Source: Paraspadella gotoi
Taxonomy: Eukaryota > Chaetognatha
Assembly: GCA_051294375.1 (NCBI GenBank)
Contig: CM119264.1
Coordinates: 29,371,674 to 29,435,673, forward strand
Reading direction: 5' to 3'
Length of the DNA stretch: 64,000 nucleotides
The position numbers and the translations under genes were made by a program. The notes under the pieces were generated by a model. The model did not search any database. It saw only the letters and a program-made list of their open reading frames with translations, and had not been told where the DNA came from. Position 1 is the first letter of the stretch, and each line of letters starts with the position of its first letter. Shown here in pieces: positions 10,171-22,895 of the stretch.

Positions 10171-12012
10171 CTCTTCGGCCAGCCCTCTTCGCCTCTCCTC
10201 CTTAACAGGCCGCGGTTTCGAGCCAAGCGGAACCCTGGATGTCTGGTGCAAAACAATTGACGATTCCCTTTGCAAAATGACGTCTCGATGCACAATGACG
10301 TCTGCGACTTTCAAACAACGCCGGCCGGGAGAAGGGAGGGGGGAGGAAGGGGGCGTTCACGGCTCGTTTGGTTTAGAGAAGTTTGGGGGGGGAAAGGTGG
10401 GAAGGTGGGAGAGGATGTTGGTTTCGTGAGAAAGGTGGGGAATGCGGAAGGGGTAGTTTAAATAGTAGAAAGAACTGGTGGTTTAGGTGGAATTTATGAT
10501 TCTTGAGTGTCATATAAAATTATTAATTAATTTCATTCATTGGAAATAAACAAACTTATTTTCCTACTGTCTTTGATGTCTTTGTACTGATTTTGACAGG
10601 CTATGTAATGTAAGACGGAAAGGAAATCGGCAAAGGAAATTCCAATGAAACGAGTGCTGATGTCACATTGGTACAATTAGCACCAATTCCGATTTTCCCA
10701 AATTCGCTTTTCTGAGTTTTAATTAAAATAAAGATGGAATCATCTCAATTTCTTTCGGCTATTTTTATCTCGATTACCTCACTGAATGAAATCATCAATC
10801 CAATCATCACTCCTAAGAGAAAAGACGAATTAAAAGAAATAGAGGAAGAAAAGAAAAAGGAAAGAGAAGAAATACAGGGAGGTTCAGCTCTTTTGGGGCA
10901 AACTATAGATTTTAAAGAGAATATAGTTGAAAATTGGTTCAAACATTGTGAAACATTGTAAGACAACACATACTATGAAAAAACCTTTCGCAACCAAAGA
11001 ACCTTTCTCAAAGGTGTTCCCAAGATAAATAAATAGATAAATATACAACAACGGACCTGAGCTCTGGGCGATTAACGGCTATAGGGTCCCTTCGATTAAA
11101 GACATACGTTGGAAGCCGTAAACAAATTTAATGTAGGTAATTTGGTAAATGTTCTTTAAAAACCATTTGAAACTTTTTGACCCGCGAACCCGACAGTCCA
11201 AAGACAAGACCCAGAAGAACTTTAACCGTATTTGGAAATGTAATTCTATTCCGACAGATGTTGCAGGCTTCCAATAAATTCGAAGATGCGTGCTTCTGAA
11301 TCTCAATCTGCCATTTTTTTTATTAATCAGGGAAATTGCCGTCCAAACAAACCTGCCAAATTTTTTTCTTAAAAATTTTGTAAGGACGGCGTGAAAAACT
11401 ATGACATATTTTTCCATACTTTTTTTGAAAAGAAATATCAATCGAAAATAAATTAGTTTAGGTTTCCCAAAATAGTGGCTTTTTATTGTTCTGATCCATA
11501 CCCTGTTTTTTGTGTGTTTTTAAGTCCCATTAAGAGGACCCTCCTTAGATTACCGAGTAAAGAGAAAAAGTGACGGAGGGTGGAGGTGCGAGGGGGTTTG
11601 GGGTGGGAGGATAGAGGATGAGAGGGGAATTGGGGGGCGGAGGCTCCGAACGATTGGGGGAGGAGGGGGCGAGGGGCCGAAGGATGAGAGGAGGAGTGGG
11701 GGCGGAAGGGGCTCCGACGATTACCCGAGAAGAATTTCGTTTTCCCGTTGGAAAAAACCTCGAACCCTCGGAAGACTCTGGACGAACGCTCTTGGGAGGT
11801 TTAGGCCGAATAGAAGAGAGAGAGGAGAGAGAGAAGAGAGAAGAGAGAAGAAGGAAGAGAGAGGAGAGAAGGAGAGAGAAGAGAGAGAAGAGGATTGCTA
11901 ATTATGGTATATCTAGTTAGCTCCAGACAAATCCCTTTCAATAACATATTTGTTTTAACACAATTTCTAAAGTAATTATAATTATTACAACCACACTAGC
12001 AAATGTACAAGG

Positions 12013-12043
<31 letters not shown>

Positions 12044-14234
12044 CAATTTCCCTTTCTTTCTCGGTCGGTCCAAACAAAGTTAAACATAATTCCGTACATA
12101 TGTACTTCACTACTTTTAAGACCTTTTAAACAAAAAAAAGAATATCTTTCGTTTTGCTAAATATATGAAGAGATAATTTAAAGATATTGAAAAATAAAAT
12201 GTCAATCCTGAAATGGTCAACAATTATGAATACAATTAGAAGCGAACAATTTGAATTTCGCAATCAAAATTGGAAAATGTCTGAGCTAATTGGGGAAGTT
12301 GTTTTGAAAAAAAGGAGGACATTCTTTGTATAAATAAGAAAAAATATTTCCTAGGATAAGATAAATTTTGGTTCAGGAGAAGAAAAGAATTTTAAAATCA
12401 TTGGCAAATATAGAAGAATCGAAAAGAATTTAATAGAGTAACTAAATAAAAGAAAAAAAGAAGTTATTGTGAAAAGGAATATATAATGGATATTATTATT
12501 ATTATTCCTTTCACAATAACTTTCTTTTTGGCAAAGCAAAGTAGAAACAAAGAAACAAAAAAACATGGAAAAAACAAAACTGTGTTCGGGGGGGCGAGGG
12601 GGATGGCCGCAGTGGACTTATTCTCTTTAAATTCCCTTTGATTACATGATAATCATGAACAGATACATATCAAAACTTTTTTTTTTTCCCCGTGTATTTA
12701 TTTATGACATGCAACTGGGGGCGAGCGGGGCCATCCAATTCCGTCTTTTAATCTTTGTTTTAATGATTCTTGAAAGGCGGCGCTGGGCCGAGTCCCTTAA
12801 TATTTGAGGGTTTTTCTGTCTTTTACAAATGACAAAAAAAACTATAGGCAAAGTACTCGCTGCACAACTAAGAAAAAAAAAGAAAACAAAACAGAAGATG
12901 AGAATAAAAAAATTTGGAATTTGGTGTTTTTTTTTTTTTTTTTTTTTCTTTTTTCTTTTTTTCTCGGGAAATCGAATTCGAGTTCATGAGAAACCGAAGT
13001 GCGGGGAAGTTCATCATCTTTAAAACTCACTTCGAAATTAGTCTTACTTTCTTTTCTTCCTTTCTTTTTTTCTCCTTTTTTAGTTTTCCCTTCTTCTTTC
13101 TCTTCCTTTCTTTCTTCCTCTTTCTACTTCTTCTTTTTATTATCTTCTCTTTTTTTCTTCTTTCTTTCTATTTTTCTACTTCTTATCTCTCCTCTTCCTA
13201 TTTTTACCCGTTCCTGTCTCTCTTCTTTTTTACATATTTCTTTTCCCCCTTAATCCTTCCTCTCCTCTTCCTTCCTTCTTTACCTTCTTTAGTCCCTTCT
13301 TCAAGATTCCAATTTCATTTCTCCGTCCACTCTCCTCTCCTCTCATTCCTCCCCACCGCGCCATTGAGTCCGTCCATCCTTCCTAAGGTCGGCCTCATCA
13401 ACGTCGGCATTTGTCAATCCGAACGACGAAACCTGTCGAGTCGTTTGTCATCCTTTCGTCGTCATTAGTCATCGGACTTCATTTTTACCGAACGTTGATG
13501 ACGTCTCAAGTGATTATTTAATCATTATTTGATACTATATAAATTTCATTTCTAATTACCCTTAAATATGCGTTAATTTTTTTCGGGAATTAAAGTTGGA
13601 GTTTGATTAGTAGATTCATACATACATGAGAGGCATCTTATCACAAATAGAGACTAAAAAAAAAGACAAACAAAGATAAGATTGACCGAGTGAGATACAG
13701 GCAGGGTGATAAACTACCGAGATGAGACAACAACGTTAAGTGAGGACAATAATTTTCAATCATAAGAATATTTCGTTGTTACAATAATCTCCTAAATACA
13801 ATAATCAATATCTAATTTTTGTAATATGTGACTTTGCATTTTAAGATTCTTCCTTTTATTCCAAGTACTTTTATGATGAGAAAAAAAGTGCTTTTTTCCA
13901 GTTTCAGCGGCCGAATAGTGACCTTTTATCAGGTCATAACAAACTGTAGTACCTCGTCCGTCCGTCGTCATCTCGTCCGTCGTCGTCGTTCCGTCCGCTT
14001 GCGTACTTGAGGAGTTTTGTTCCCCAATAGACCCGACATATATGACGCTCTCTGGTCCACTCAGTCCACGAAGAGAAGAGAGAGAGAGAGAGAGAAGAGA
14101 GAGAAGAGGAGAAGGGGGAGGGAAGAGTTATGAGAAGGGAAGAGAAGACTGCATTCATCGCTTATGTGAGGTTAATCGTAGAAGACACCTACTAAACAAA
14201 CACCTCTCTATCGAGGAGAGAGTTAAGAGGAGAG

Positions 14235-14290
<56 letters not shown>

Positions 14291-15083
14291 AGCAGGAGAG
14301 AGAGACAGAGAGAGGAGTTTAAAAGCCTCAGTGCCACATGGTTATTAAGAAGGAGGGTGATAGTAAAACAGTAGTTTGTCAACATGATCCGGATCTGCAC
14401 AACGATCATTAGCGGTATTAATTCAATTTAATTATTTCAATTTTTAATTTTATTCAATATTTTATGTTTCTTGATTAGGCATAAGATTATAACAGTTTAT
14501 ATGCTAACGCATGGAAGTACTGCAGGAATACGACTTATATTAGGCATCATTAAATTAAGGTAGGATTCAAGTTATAATTAACAATATTTAATACCTTAAG
14601 CAATTAAATTATTATAATAATTAATTTCTGAAAACCTCTTTTTTGTTTTTAAAGGTTTCTTGCTTCCGTCACATATCTAAACCCATGAACATAACCCCAT
14701 ATGATAGAACGATGATGTGGACAAACAACGACAATATGCAAAAAACCGGATTGCCTTGACTGATTGATTTTGATTGTGGATAATTAATTTATTAGATATG
14801 GTAAATGAAATTGAATGATTGATAATTTAATTGATTAATTAACTGAATTAAATTTATTTGATTTAATAAATACTCTTGTATTAACTTAAATTAAAAGAAA
14901 AAGATCCATAATGAATAACAGTTTTTTTTATTCAATATAAAACTTAGTTCAAATAATAATTTTTGGTCTGATCCGACATGTGAGATGATTTTTCCCGATA
15001 TAAGCTCCTTTTTTTCCACCCTCCAGCAATTCCATCCAACTCATTTCAAGATCAATCAAAACACTGTTCCCTTACCCACACAT

Positions 15084-15108
15084 NNNNNNNNNNNNNNNNN
15101 NNNNNNNN
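15084..15108. other. assembly gap, 25 N
   Basis: Exactly 25 N. It separates the end of haplotype copy A from the start of copy B; the sequence after the gap resumes at the equivalent of about 2,890. Confidence 0.99.
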
Positions 15109-15475
15109 GAGAGAGAGAGAGAGAGAGAGAGGTAATTAGGAGCCTCCCTGTTTCCTTCACCTCTCCGCATCGCCAAATTCTCGACATAGAATTTCCGGTT
15201 TTTCCGCTGCCGAGAAATTTGGGTAAAGAAGAAAAAATAAACGAGGAGCCGGAAGTCGGGAAGATGAGCCGAGAGACGAACCGGAAAATTATGGCCTCGT
15301 CCCGGCGACTTTAAGGCGGGTCGACCCGTTTGAGGGTTCAAACTCGTTAGCAAGCGCTGGCATCCTTGGGTTACCTTTAGCTCTTTTCAAATCCTCTCAT
15401 TTTACTATTTGTACAATCAATATGTACAAAAAATTATTCTTTTATTGAATAAATAATCCTGACTTTGCAATGGTG

Positions 15476-15483
15476 CATTAAAG
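15476..15483. other. empty hAT target site
   Basis: A single CATTAAAG in the context TTTGCA(A)TGGTG-CATTAAAG-T, matching the left flank at 3,251-3,271 and the right flank from 7,768. This is the pre-insertion state of the site occupied by the hAT-like element. Confidence 0.85.
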
Positions 15484-15949
15484 TCTCCATCCCAGTTACA
15501 AGATAATAACATTGCGGGACTCTCTTACTATCTAGTACCCGGCTCCCCTTTCATTGGAGTTGCATAATATTTTTTTATGAACTGTTTTAAATGTATAAAA
15601 GGTTCAATTCCTTTTACATTTATTTAAGAATTAAATCGGGTAATACAATTAAATTACATAAGAGCTGACATACACTTTAATCTACGACCTGGCTGAAACT
15701 TTTTAAAATAGTGATCATTGGATTATAGCAGACTTTTTTCCCTTTGGTGAACCCAAGGTGGGATTCAGTGAAAGGTTGGTGAAAATCTTGAGCTACTAAA
15801 ATGTTAATTGGGACGCTTCACTGAATGATAGTGACAGTTAATGTGAGTCGATAATTATACTGGACGCTACAAGGTGTGACAGGACAGACCTGGCAAAAGG
15901 AAGCGATGGCGGATTCCTTAAGGGTAGAGGCGAAAGGGCGGGGGATGAG

Positions 15950-16690
15950 ATCGAGTCTGGGGTGGCAAGGGGTGGAAGGAGTCTATAAGTGCGGGGTATG
16001 CGAGGGGTGAAGCGGAGTCTAGAATCGGGGGTGGCGAGGGGTGGAGGTAGTGTAGAAGTGGGTGGTCGGGTGGGGTGGGGAGTCTAGAAGTCGGGGTAGC
16101 GAGGGGTGGAGGGAGTCTGGAACGGGGTAGCGAGGGGTGAAGGGATCTAGAAGTCGGGGGTTGGCGAGGGGTGGAGGTAGTGTAGAAGTTGAGTGGTGGG
16201 AGGGGTGGAGGGAGTCAATAAGTTTGGGGTGGTTAAGGTTGGAGGGAGTCTAGAAGTTGGGGGTGGCGAGTGGCTGGAAGGGAGTCTAGAAGTCGGGGTT
16301 TGGCGAGGGTGAGGGAAGTCTATAGTCGGAGTGGCGAGGGTGGAATTGTTGTCTATAAGTCGGGGTGGCGAGGGTGGGAAGGAGTCTAATAAGGTGGGGT
16401 TGTGCAATAGGTGATTGAGTCTATAAGTCGGGGGTGGCGAGGGTTGGAGGGAGTCTATATAGTCGGAGGGGTGGCGTTTGGATAGGGAGTCTAGAAGTCG
16501 GGGGTGGCGAGGGGTTAGAGGAGGAGTCTGGATAGTCCGGGGGTGTCGAGGGTGAAAGGGAGTCCAATAAGTCGGGGGTGGCGAGTGGGTGGAGGGAGCT
16601 GGTCGGTGGTGGCAAGGGGTTGAAGGGAGTCTAGAAGATCGGGGTAGCGAGGTGTGTGAGGGAGTCTAGAACCCGGGGGTTGAACAGCTG
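15950..16690. repeat. G-rich minisatellite, copy B allele
   Basis: About twenty units of the GTCTAGAAGTCGGGGGTGGC-type repeat, including GTCTATAAGT variants, against about seven in copy A at 8,254-8,515. The minus-strand proline-rich ORFs (SRLPSTPRHP...) come from this array. Confidence 0.85.
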
Positions 16691-17364
16691 GGGGGAGGAA
16701 AGGGAAAGGAAATGACGGAGGAAGGAAAAGATGATGGATGATCGTTGGGCGACGTTTTGAGGCCGAGGCGAACGATGCAGAACAGAATACGGAACGAGAC
16801 CCGGGTTGTGGGTTTGTGGTGGGTGCTGGGTTGTGGGGGCTAATTGTGGACGAGATTCTTAATTGTGGGCGCGCGGTGCTATTTGTTATTGTGATAGATT
16901 TTGGGCAGTTGTGATAATGTAGAAGATGATAACGTGGGAAAGGGTTAGTGGCGATTGTGAAATGTGGCGATTGTGAGAGACTAAGACGACAAAAATAATG
17001 ACAACGAAGGTTTAAAGGAATAGATATATATGTACCCAAATGTTTTTTCAAATCTTGAAGAGCCGTATGAGACAAAAAAAAAAAATAAAAAAAATAAAAA
17101 AACGAAACAAAAACAGCAAAAATTAAAAAAGAAAGAAAAAAACAAATTTTGATTCTTCTTCTCGAAAAAGAAACAAAATTTAAATCATTCAGAAGAATGA
17201 AGAGGAGAAGCCGAATGAAAAATCCTAAACGAGGCGACGAATGATAAATCCAAAACGAGGTGCGAAACAAAAATGAAGATTAGTGTCGCAGTTCATAAAC
17301 TGGGAAGCGGGAGGGAGTTATCTCTCGAGTTAAAATAGGAAAAAAAGGAGAAGAGAGAGAGAGG

Positions 17365-17428
<64 letters not shown>

Positions 17429-17529
17429 GAGAGTAAATAAGGAGAGATGAGGCGTAGCCTTGAATATCAAGCAAAGATGACGACGAAGACAGAATTTCAA
17501 TTTTTCGCTCGTTGCATTTTTTTGCGCCG

Positions 17530-17880
17530 TGGGAATCGTAGAGGAAAGGAAAGGTAAGTTAAGAAGAAAGCAAAGGTAAGGTCGGAGGAGAGGAAAGGTA
17601 AGTTTAGAAGAAAGGTAAGGTCGGAGGAAAGGAAAGGTAAGTTTAGAAGAAAGGAAAGGTAACTAAGAGAAAAGGAAAGTTAAGTTAGGAAGAAAGGAAA
17701 GGTAAGGTCGGAGGAAAGGAAAGGTAAGCTAAGAAGAAAGGAAAGGTAAGTAAAGAGGAAAGAAAAGGTAAGTCTAAAAGAAAGGTAAGGTAAAGGAAAA
17801 GGAAAAGGAAAAGGAAAAGGAAAAGGAAAAGGAAAGGAAAAGGAAAGGCAAGTTCAGAAGAAAGGAAAGGAAAGGTGAGT
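17530..17880. repeat. GGAAAGGTAAG-type repeat, copy B
   Basis: Units of about 40 bp combining GGTCGGAGGAAAGGAAAGG and TAAGTTTAGAAGAAAG, then a (GGAAAA)n run near 17,795-17,860. It corresponds to 9,400-9,660. Confidence 0.8.
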
Positions 17881-18252
17881 TTCACACCAAACGATGATGA
17901 GTGAAGTCTAAAAAAGAAGGTGAGAAACGTGATTCGTTTTTGGTTTACGATGAAAGGAGGAAATTTGTGAATGTGTGAGGGACAAGGGATGTGTGAGGAA
18001 CGAGAGAAGAGAACTTTCAGAAAACATTTGAAATAATATTTCGGTTCTATTCTTTATTCTATTCTTTATATTCTTTATACATAATTTACTAAATACATAG
18101 TCATACCCAGGCTACCAAATTGATTTAATCCGAGTTTAACAATAAACGTCATTTCCGAACGACCAACTCTAGATAACAGCACGACCCATCCAACGAGTCG
18201 AGGCGTCCAGGGCTCGCGGTCGTTCGAAGGCGATGACGCGTGAGTTCTGGAG

Positions 18253-18303
18253 GGCGACCGACCGACCGACCGACCGACCGACCGACCGACCGACCGACCG
18301 ACT
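18253..18303. repeat. (CCGA)n array, copy B
   Basis: About twelve uninterrupted CCGA units, the short allele of the array at 10,065-10,170. Confidence 0.9.
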
Positions 18304-19916
18304 CTCGGCCACGCCTCGCCTCCTCCCCTTAACAGGCCGCGGTTTTCGAGCCAGCGACCCCTGGATGTCTGGGTGCAAACAATGACGATTCCCTTGCAAA
18401 CAATGACGTCTCGATGCAAACAATGACGTCTGCCGACTTCAAACAACGCCGGGCGGGAGAGGGAGGGGGGAGGAAGGGGGCGTTCACGCTCGTTGGTTTA
18501 GGAGAAGTTGGGGGGGAAGGTGGGAGGTGGGAGAGGGATGGTGGTTCGTGAGAAGGTGGGAATGCGGAGGGAGTTAATAGTAGAAGAACTGGTGGTAAAG
18601 GTGGATTCATGATTCATGAGTGTCATTATTAAATTATTAATTGTATTCATTCATTGAATAAACAAACTATTTTTCCTACTGTATTTTGGACAGGCTATAT
18701 ATGTAAGAAAGGAAAGAAAATCGCGAAAGGAAATTCCAATGAGCGGGTGCTAATTGTCACATTGTCACATTGTACAATTAGCCAATTCGATTCAATTCGC
18801 TTTTCTGAGTTTAATTAAAAATACATAGGAATCATCTCATTTTTCTTCACTCGATTACCTTCACTGAATCAATCAATCAATCAATCAATCAACTCCATAG
18901 GGAAAGGCGAAAATAAAAAAAAAATAAATAAAAATAAAAAGAAAGAGGAAAGAAAATAAAAAGGAAAGAGAGAGAAATACAGGGAGATGCAGCTCTTTTG
19001 CAACTAAATTTAAAAAAATCGTCCGGTAAAGAAACGAATAATAGTTTGAAAATTGGTTCACTTGTGAACAATTGTAATGACAACACATATAATGAAAAAA
19101 AAACCTTTGGCAACCAAGACCTTCTCAAGGTGTCCAGAGATAAATAAATGATAAATGATACAACAACGGACCTGAGCTCGCGATTAAGCGGCTTATAGGG
19201 TCTTTCATTAAAGACATACGTTGGACGTAAAAACAAAATTTAAAATTGTAGGTATTTGGTAATGTTCCTTTAAAACATTTGAACTTTTTGACCCCGAACC
19301 CGACAAGACAAGACAAGGCCCGAGAAGACGGCACATGCTTTTGCGACCGATTGGAAATGCTTCTATTCCGACAACTGTTGTAGCTTCATTAATTTCGAGA
19401 GTTCTGTATGGGATGCGTGCTTCTGAATCTCAATCCTACATTTTTTATTAATCAGGGAAATTGCCGTCCAACAATCTGCCAAAATTTCTTAAAATTTTGT
19501 AAGGAAATGGCGTGAAAAACTATGACATATTTTCCAGACTTTTTTGATATCGATCGAAAAATAAAATAGTTTAGTTTCCAAATATAGTGGCTTTTTTGTT
19601 CTATCATACCCTGTTTTTGTGCTGTTTCTTAGTCCATCTAGCACAGAGAGGTCCACTTGTAAGATCCAGTAAGAGAAAAGTGGAACGGAGGGTGGAGGTG
19701 GCGAGGGGGTTGGGGTGGGGGGTAGAGGATGAAGAGGGGGAATTGGGGGGCGGAGGCTCCGAACGATTGGGGGGGAGGGGGCGAGGCGGCGGAGGAATGG
19801 AGGAGGAGTGGGGGGGGCGGAGGCTCGCGATAATACCGCGAGAAATTCGTTTTCCGGTCGGAAAACTCGAACCTCGGAAGAACTCCTGGGAGCGAACGGC
19901 CTTGAGGTTAGGCCGA

Positions 19917-19986
<70 letters not shown>

Positions 19987-21815
19987 GGCTAATTATGGTA
20001 ACCTAGTAGCTCCAGACAAATCCTTTCATACATAATTTGTTTTACACAATTTCTAAAAGTATTATGAATATACAATGTACAAGGCTTTTTCAATCTTTCT
20101 CGGTCGGTCCAAACAAAGTTAACATAATTCGTACATATATATGTACATACTACTTTAAGACTTTAACCAAAAAAAAGAATATCTTCGTTGCTAAAAATAT
20201 TGAGAGATAATTTTAAAGATATTGAAAATAAAATGTCAAATCCTGAAAATGTCAACAATATGAATACAAATATAAATGAAGCGAACAAAAATTGACTTCG
20301 CAAATCAAAATTGGAAGCAATGTCTGAGCTAAGTTGGAAGTTGTTGAAAAAAAGGAGGAAATTCTGTATGAAAAGAAAAATATTCTTAGGATAAGATAAA
20401 TTTTGTCAGTAGTAGAAAAAAGAATTTTAAAATCATTGGCAAATATAAGAAGAATCGGAAAGATTAATAAGTAACTAAATGAAAAGTAAAAAAAAAGAAG
20501 TTATTGTGAAAGGAATAATATAATGTACGGTAAACTTCACCAAAAGCAAAGTAGAAACAAAAGAAACAAGAAACATGAAACAAACTGTGTTGCGCCGCAG
20601 TGACTTTATTTTCTCTTTTAATTCCCTTTGATTACATGATATGACATGACATGACATTACTCAAAAACTTTTTTTCCCCGTGTATTTTTTATGACATGCA
20701 CTGCATCAAAATTCCGTCTTTTATATCTTTAGTTTTATGAATTCTTGAAGGCGGCGCTGGCAGTCCCTTATATTTGAGGGGTTTTTCTGTCTTAACAAAT
20801 GAGCAAAAAACTATAGGCAAAGTACTCGCTGCGCAACTAAAAACAGAAGAGAGAAATAAAAAAATGGAATTTGTGTTTTTTTCTTATTTTTTTCTTTTTT
20901 CTCGAATCGAGGTCATGAGAAACCGAAGTGCGGGGAAGTTCATCATCTTAAACTCACTTCGAAATTAGTCTTCTTTCCTTTTCTGCCTTCTTTTTTTCTC
21001 TTTTTATTTTCCTTTCTTTCTTTCTTTTCCTCTTCTTTCTTATTTCCTCTTTTTCTACTTCTTTCTTTTTATTTATCTTCTCTTTTCTTTCTTCTTTTTT
21101 CTTTCCTATTTTTTCTACTTCTTTCTCTCTCTTCTTTTACGTTCCTTTCTCTCCTTCCTTATTTTTACATATTTCTTTTCCTTAATCCTTCCTCTCCTCT
21201 TTCCTTTCCTTCTTTACCTTCTTTTAGTCCTCTTCAAGATTCCATTTCATTTCCCTCCTCCTCCTCCTCCTCCTCTTCCTCCCCACCGCGCACATTGAGT
21301 CGTCCATCTTTCCTAAGGTCGGCCTCATCAACGTCGGCGTTTGTCATCCGACGAAAACCTTCGAGTCGTTGTCATCCTTTTCGTCGTCATTGTCATCGGA
21401 TTTCCATTTTTACCGACGTTGATGAAACGTCTCAAGTGATTATTTTGTCAGTAATTGATACATATTTCATAATTTACCTAATATGCGTTTTATTTCGAAT
21501 TAAACAAGGTTGATTAAGTAAATTCATACATACATGAGCATCAAACAAATATGAGACTAAAGACAAAACAAAGATAAAGATTGAGTGAAAACTACCAGTG
21601 TAGACAAAACAACGTTAATGAGGACAATATTTCAATCATAAAATGATATTTCGTTGTTACAATCTCCTCAAAATACAATAATCAATATCTATTTTTAATA
21701 TTGTGACTTTGATTAAGATTTTTCTTTTATTGCAGTACTTTGTAGGATGAGAAAAAAAAGGCGTATTTTCCAATTCCAGCGCGAAAATAGTACCTTTATC
21801 AAGGTCATAACTGAT

Positions 21816-21818
21816 AGT

Positions 21819-21866
<48 letters not shown>
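21816..21866. repeat. (GTC)n microsatellite
   Basis: Seventeen perfect GTC triplets. Copy A has a shorter interrupted GTCC/GTC tract at about 13,958-13,998, so this is another length difference between the two copies. A long (GA)n run follows at 21,938-22,030. Confidence 0.9.
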
Positions 21867-21868
<2 letters not shown>

Positions 21869-21934
21869 GTTAGCGTCTTGAGGGAGTTTTGTTCCCCAAT
21901 GACCCAGACTTATGACGCTCTCTGTCCTCGAGTC

Positions 21935-22032
<98 letters not shown>

Positions 22033-22101
22033 AAAAGCTCAGCGCCACATGGTTATTAAGAGGAAGTGATATTAAAAACAAGTTTGTGCAAACAATGTCG
22101 G

Positions 22102-22460
22102 ATCTGCCAACGATCATTAGCGGTAATTAATTAATTAATTTATTTATTTATTTTAATCAAGTTAATTTATTAGGCAATAATTAATTAAAGTTATATAATT
22201 AGGCAATAATTAATTAATTAATTCAAGTTAATTAATTAAGCAATAATTAATTAATTCATTAATTTGATCTGAAACTTTTGTTTTTAGGTCTTTTTGTCAC
22301 TAACCATGACAAAACCAATGACGACGATGATGGTGACAACGACAATAATGCCGAAAACGATTGACTTGACTAATTGATTGATTGATTGATTGAATAATTA
22401 ATTAATAAGTAAATAAATTGATTGATTGAATAATTAATTAATTAACTGATTAATTATTTG
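22102..22460. repeat. TTAA/TTGA simple-sequence region
   Basis: Interspersed TTAATTAATT and GATTGATTGATT runs around a short unique stretch. No coding signal. Confidence 0.8.
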
Positions 22461-22895
22461 ATTAATAAATACATCTTGTATTTAACTTTAATATAAAAAG
22501 AAAAAGAATCATAATAAATTAAAAAAACAGTTTTTTTTCATATAAACTTAGTTCAAATAGTAAAATTTTTTTTCCCATATAAACTAATTTCCACTCAGAC
22601 AATTCCATCAAAACTTCATATCCAGATCAATCAAACACTTTCCTACCCACACACAAAATTTCNNNNNNNNNNNNNNNNNNNNNNNNNATTTGATTAATAA
22701 ATACATCTTGTATTTAACTTTAATATAAAAAGAAAAAGAATCATAATAAATTAAAAAAACAGTTTTTTTTCATATAAACTTAGTTCAAATAGTAAAATTT
22801 TTTTTTCCCATATAAACTAATTTCCACTCAGACAATTCCATCAAAACTTCATATCCAGATCAATCAAACACTTTCCTACCCACACACAAAATTTC
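22456..22895. other. uncollapsed contig overlap around a 25-N gap
   Basis: 22,456-22,662 (207 bp) is repeated at 22,688-22,895 with one extra T, on either side of the N run at 22,663-22,687. The two contig ends are the same sequence, so the gap is false: the contigs overlap and should be merged. Confidence 0.92.

Larger units (their letters stand above)
7776..15083. other. repeat-rich locus, haplotype copy A
   Basis: This segment matches 15,484-22,662 base for base apart from many one-base and short indels, a pattern expected of two noisy long-read consensus copies of one locus. It holds minisatellites, GA tracts, an AAGG-rich block (9,400-9,660), a CCGA array, G-rich DNA (11,560-11,730), a poly-T run (12,018-12,044) and pyrimidine-rich DNA (13,040-13,330). 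Several short segments look exon-like in composition (near 8,570-8,660, 9,295-9,416, 11,050-11,280 and 13,370-13,500), but no protein family could be recognised in either copy. Confidence 0.75.
15109..22662. other. repeat-rich locus, haplotype copy B
   Basis: The second copy of the locus spanning 2,880-3,271 and 7,768-15,083, placed in tandem between two 25-N gaps. It lacks the hAT-like insertion. Differences from copy A are mostly homopolymer and single-base indels plus changes in minisatellite length. It is most simply an alternate haplotype contig placed in series by the scaffolder. No gene could be identified in it. Confidence 0.75.

Noticed and set aside
9973-10314. VGRS/PTDR-type proteins around the CCGA array
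   Set aside because: All frames are open through the tetranucleotide repeat; the peptides are pure repeat and the frame is not conserved in copy B.
11079-11441. 120-codon minus-strand ORF in copy A
   Set aside because: It is not maintained in copy B (19,200-19,540) and has no recognisable motif. Short + strand readings in the same place (IKDIRW, FDPRTRQ) are equally open, so no call is supportable.
16147-17270. Proline-rich minus-strand proteins in copy B
   Set aside because: They derive from the G-rich minisatellite and change frame and length relative to copy A.
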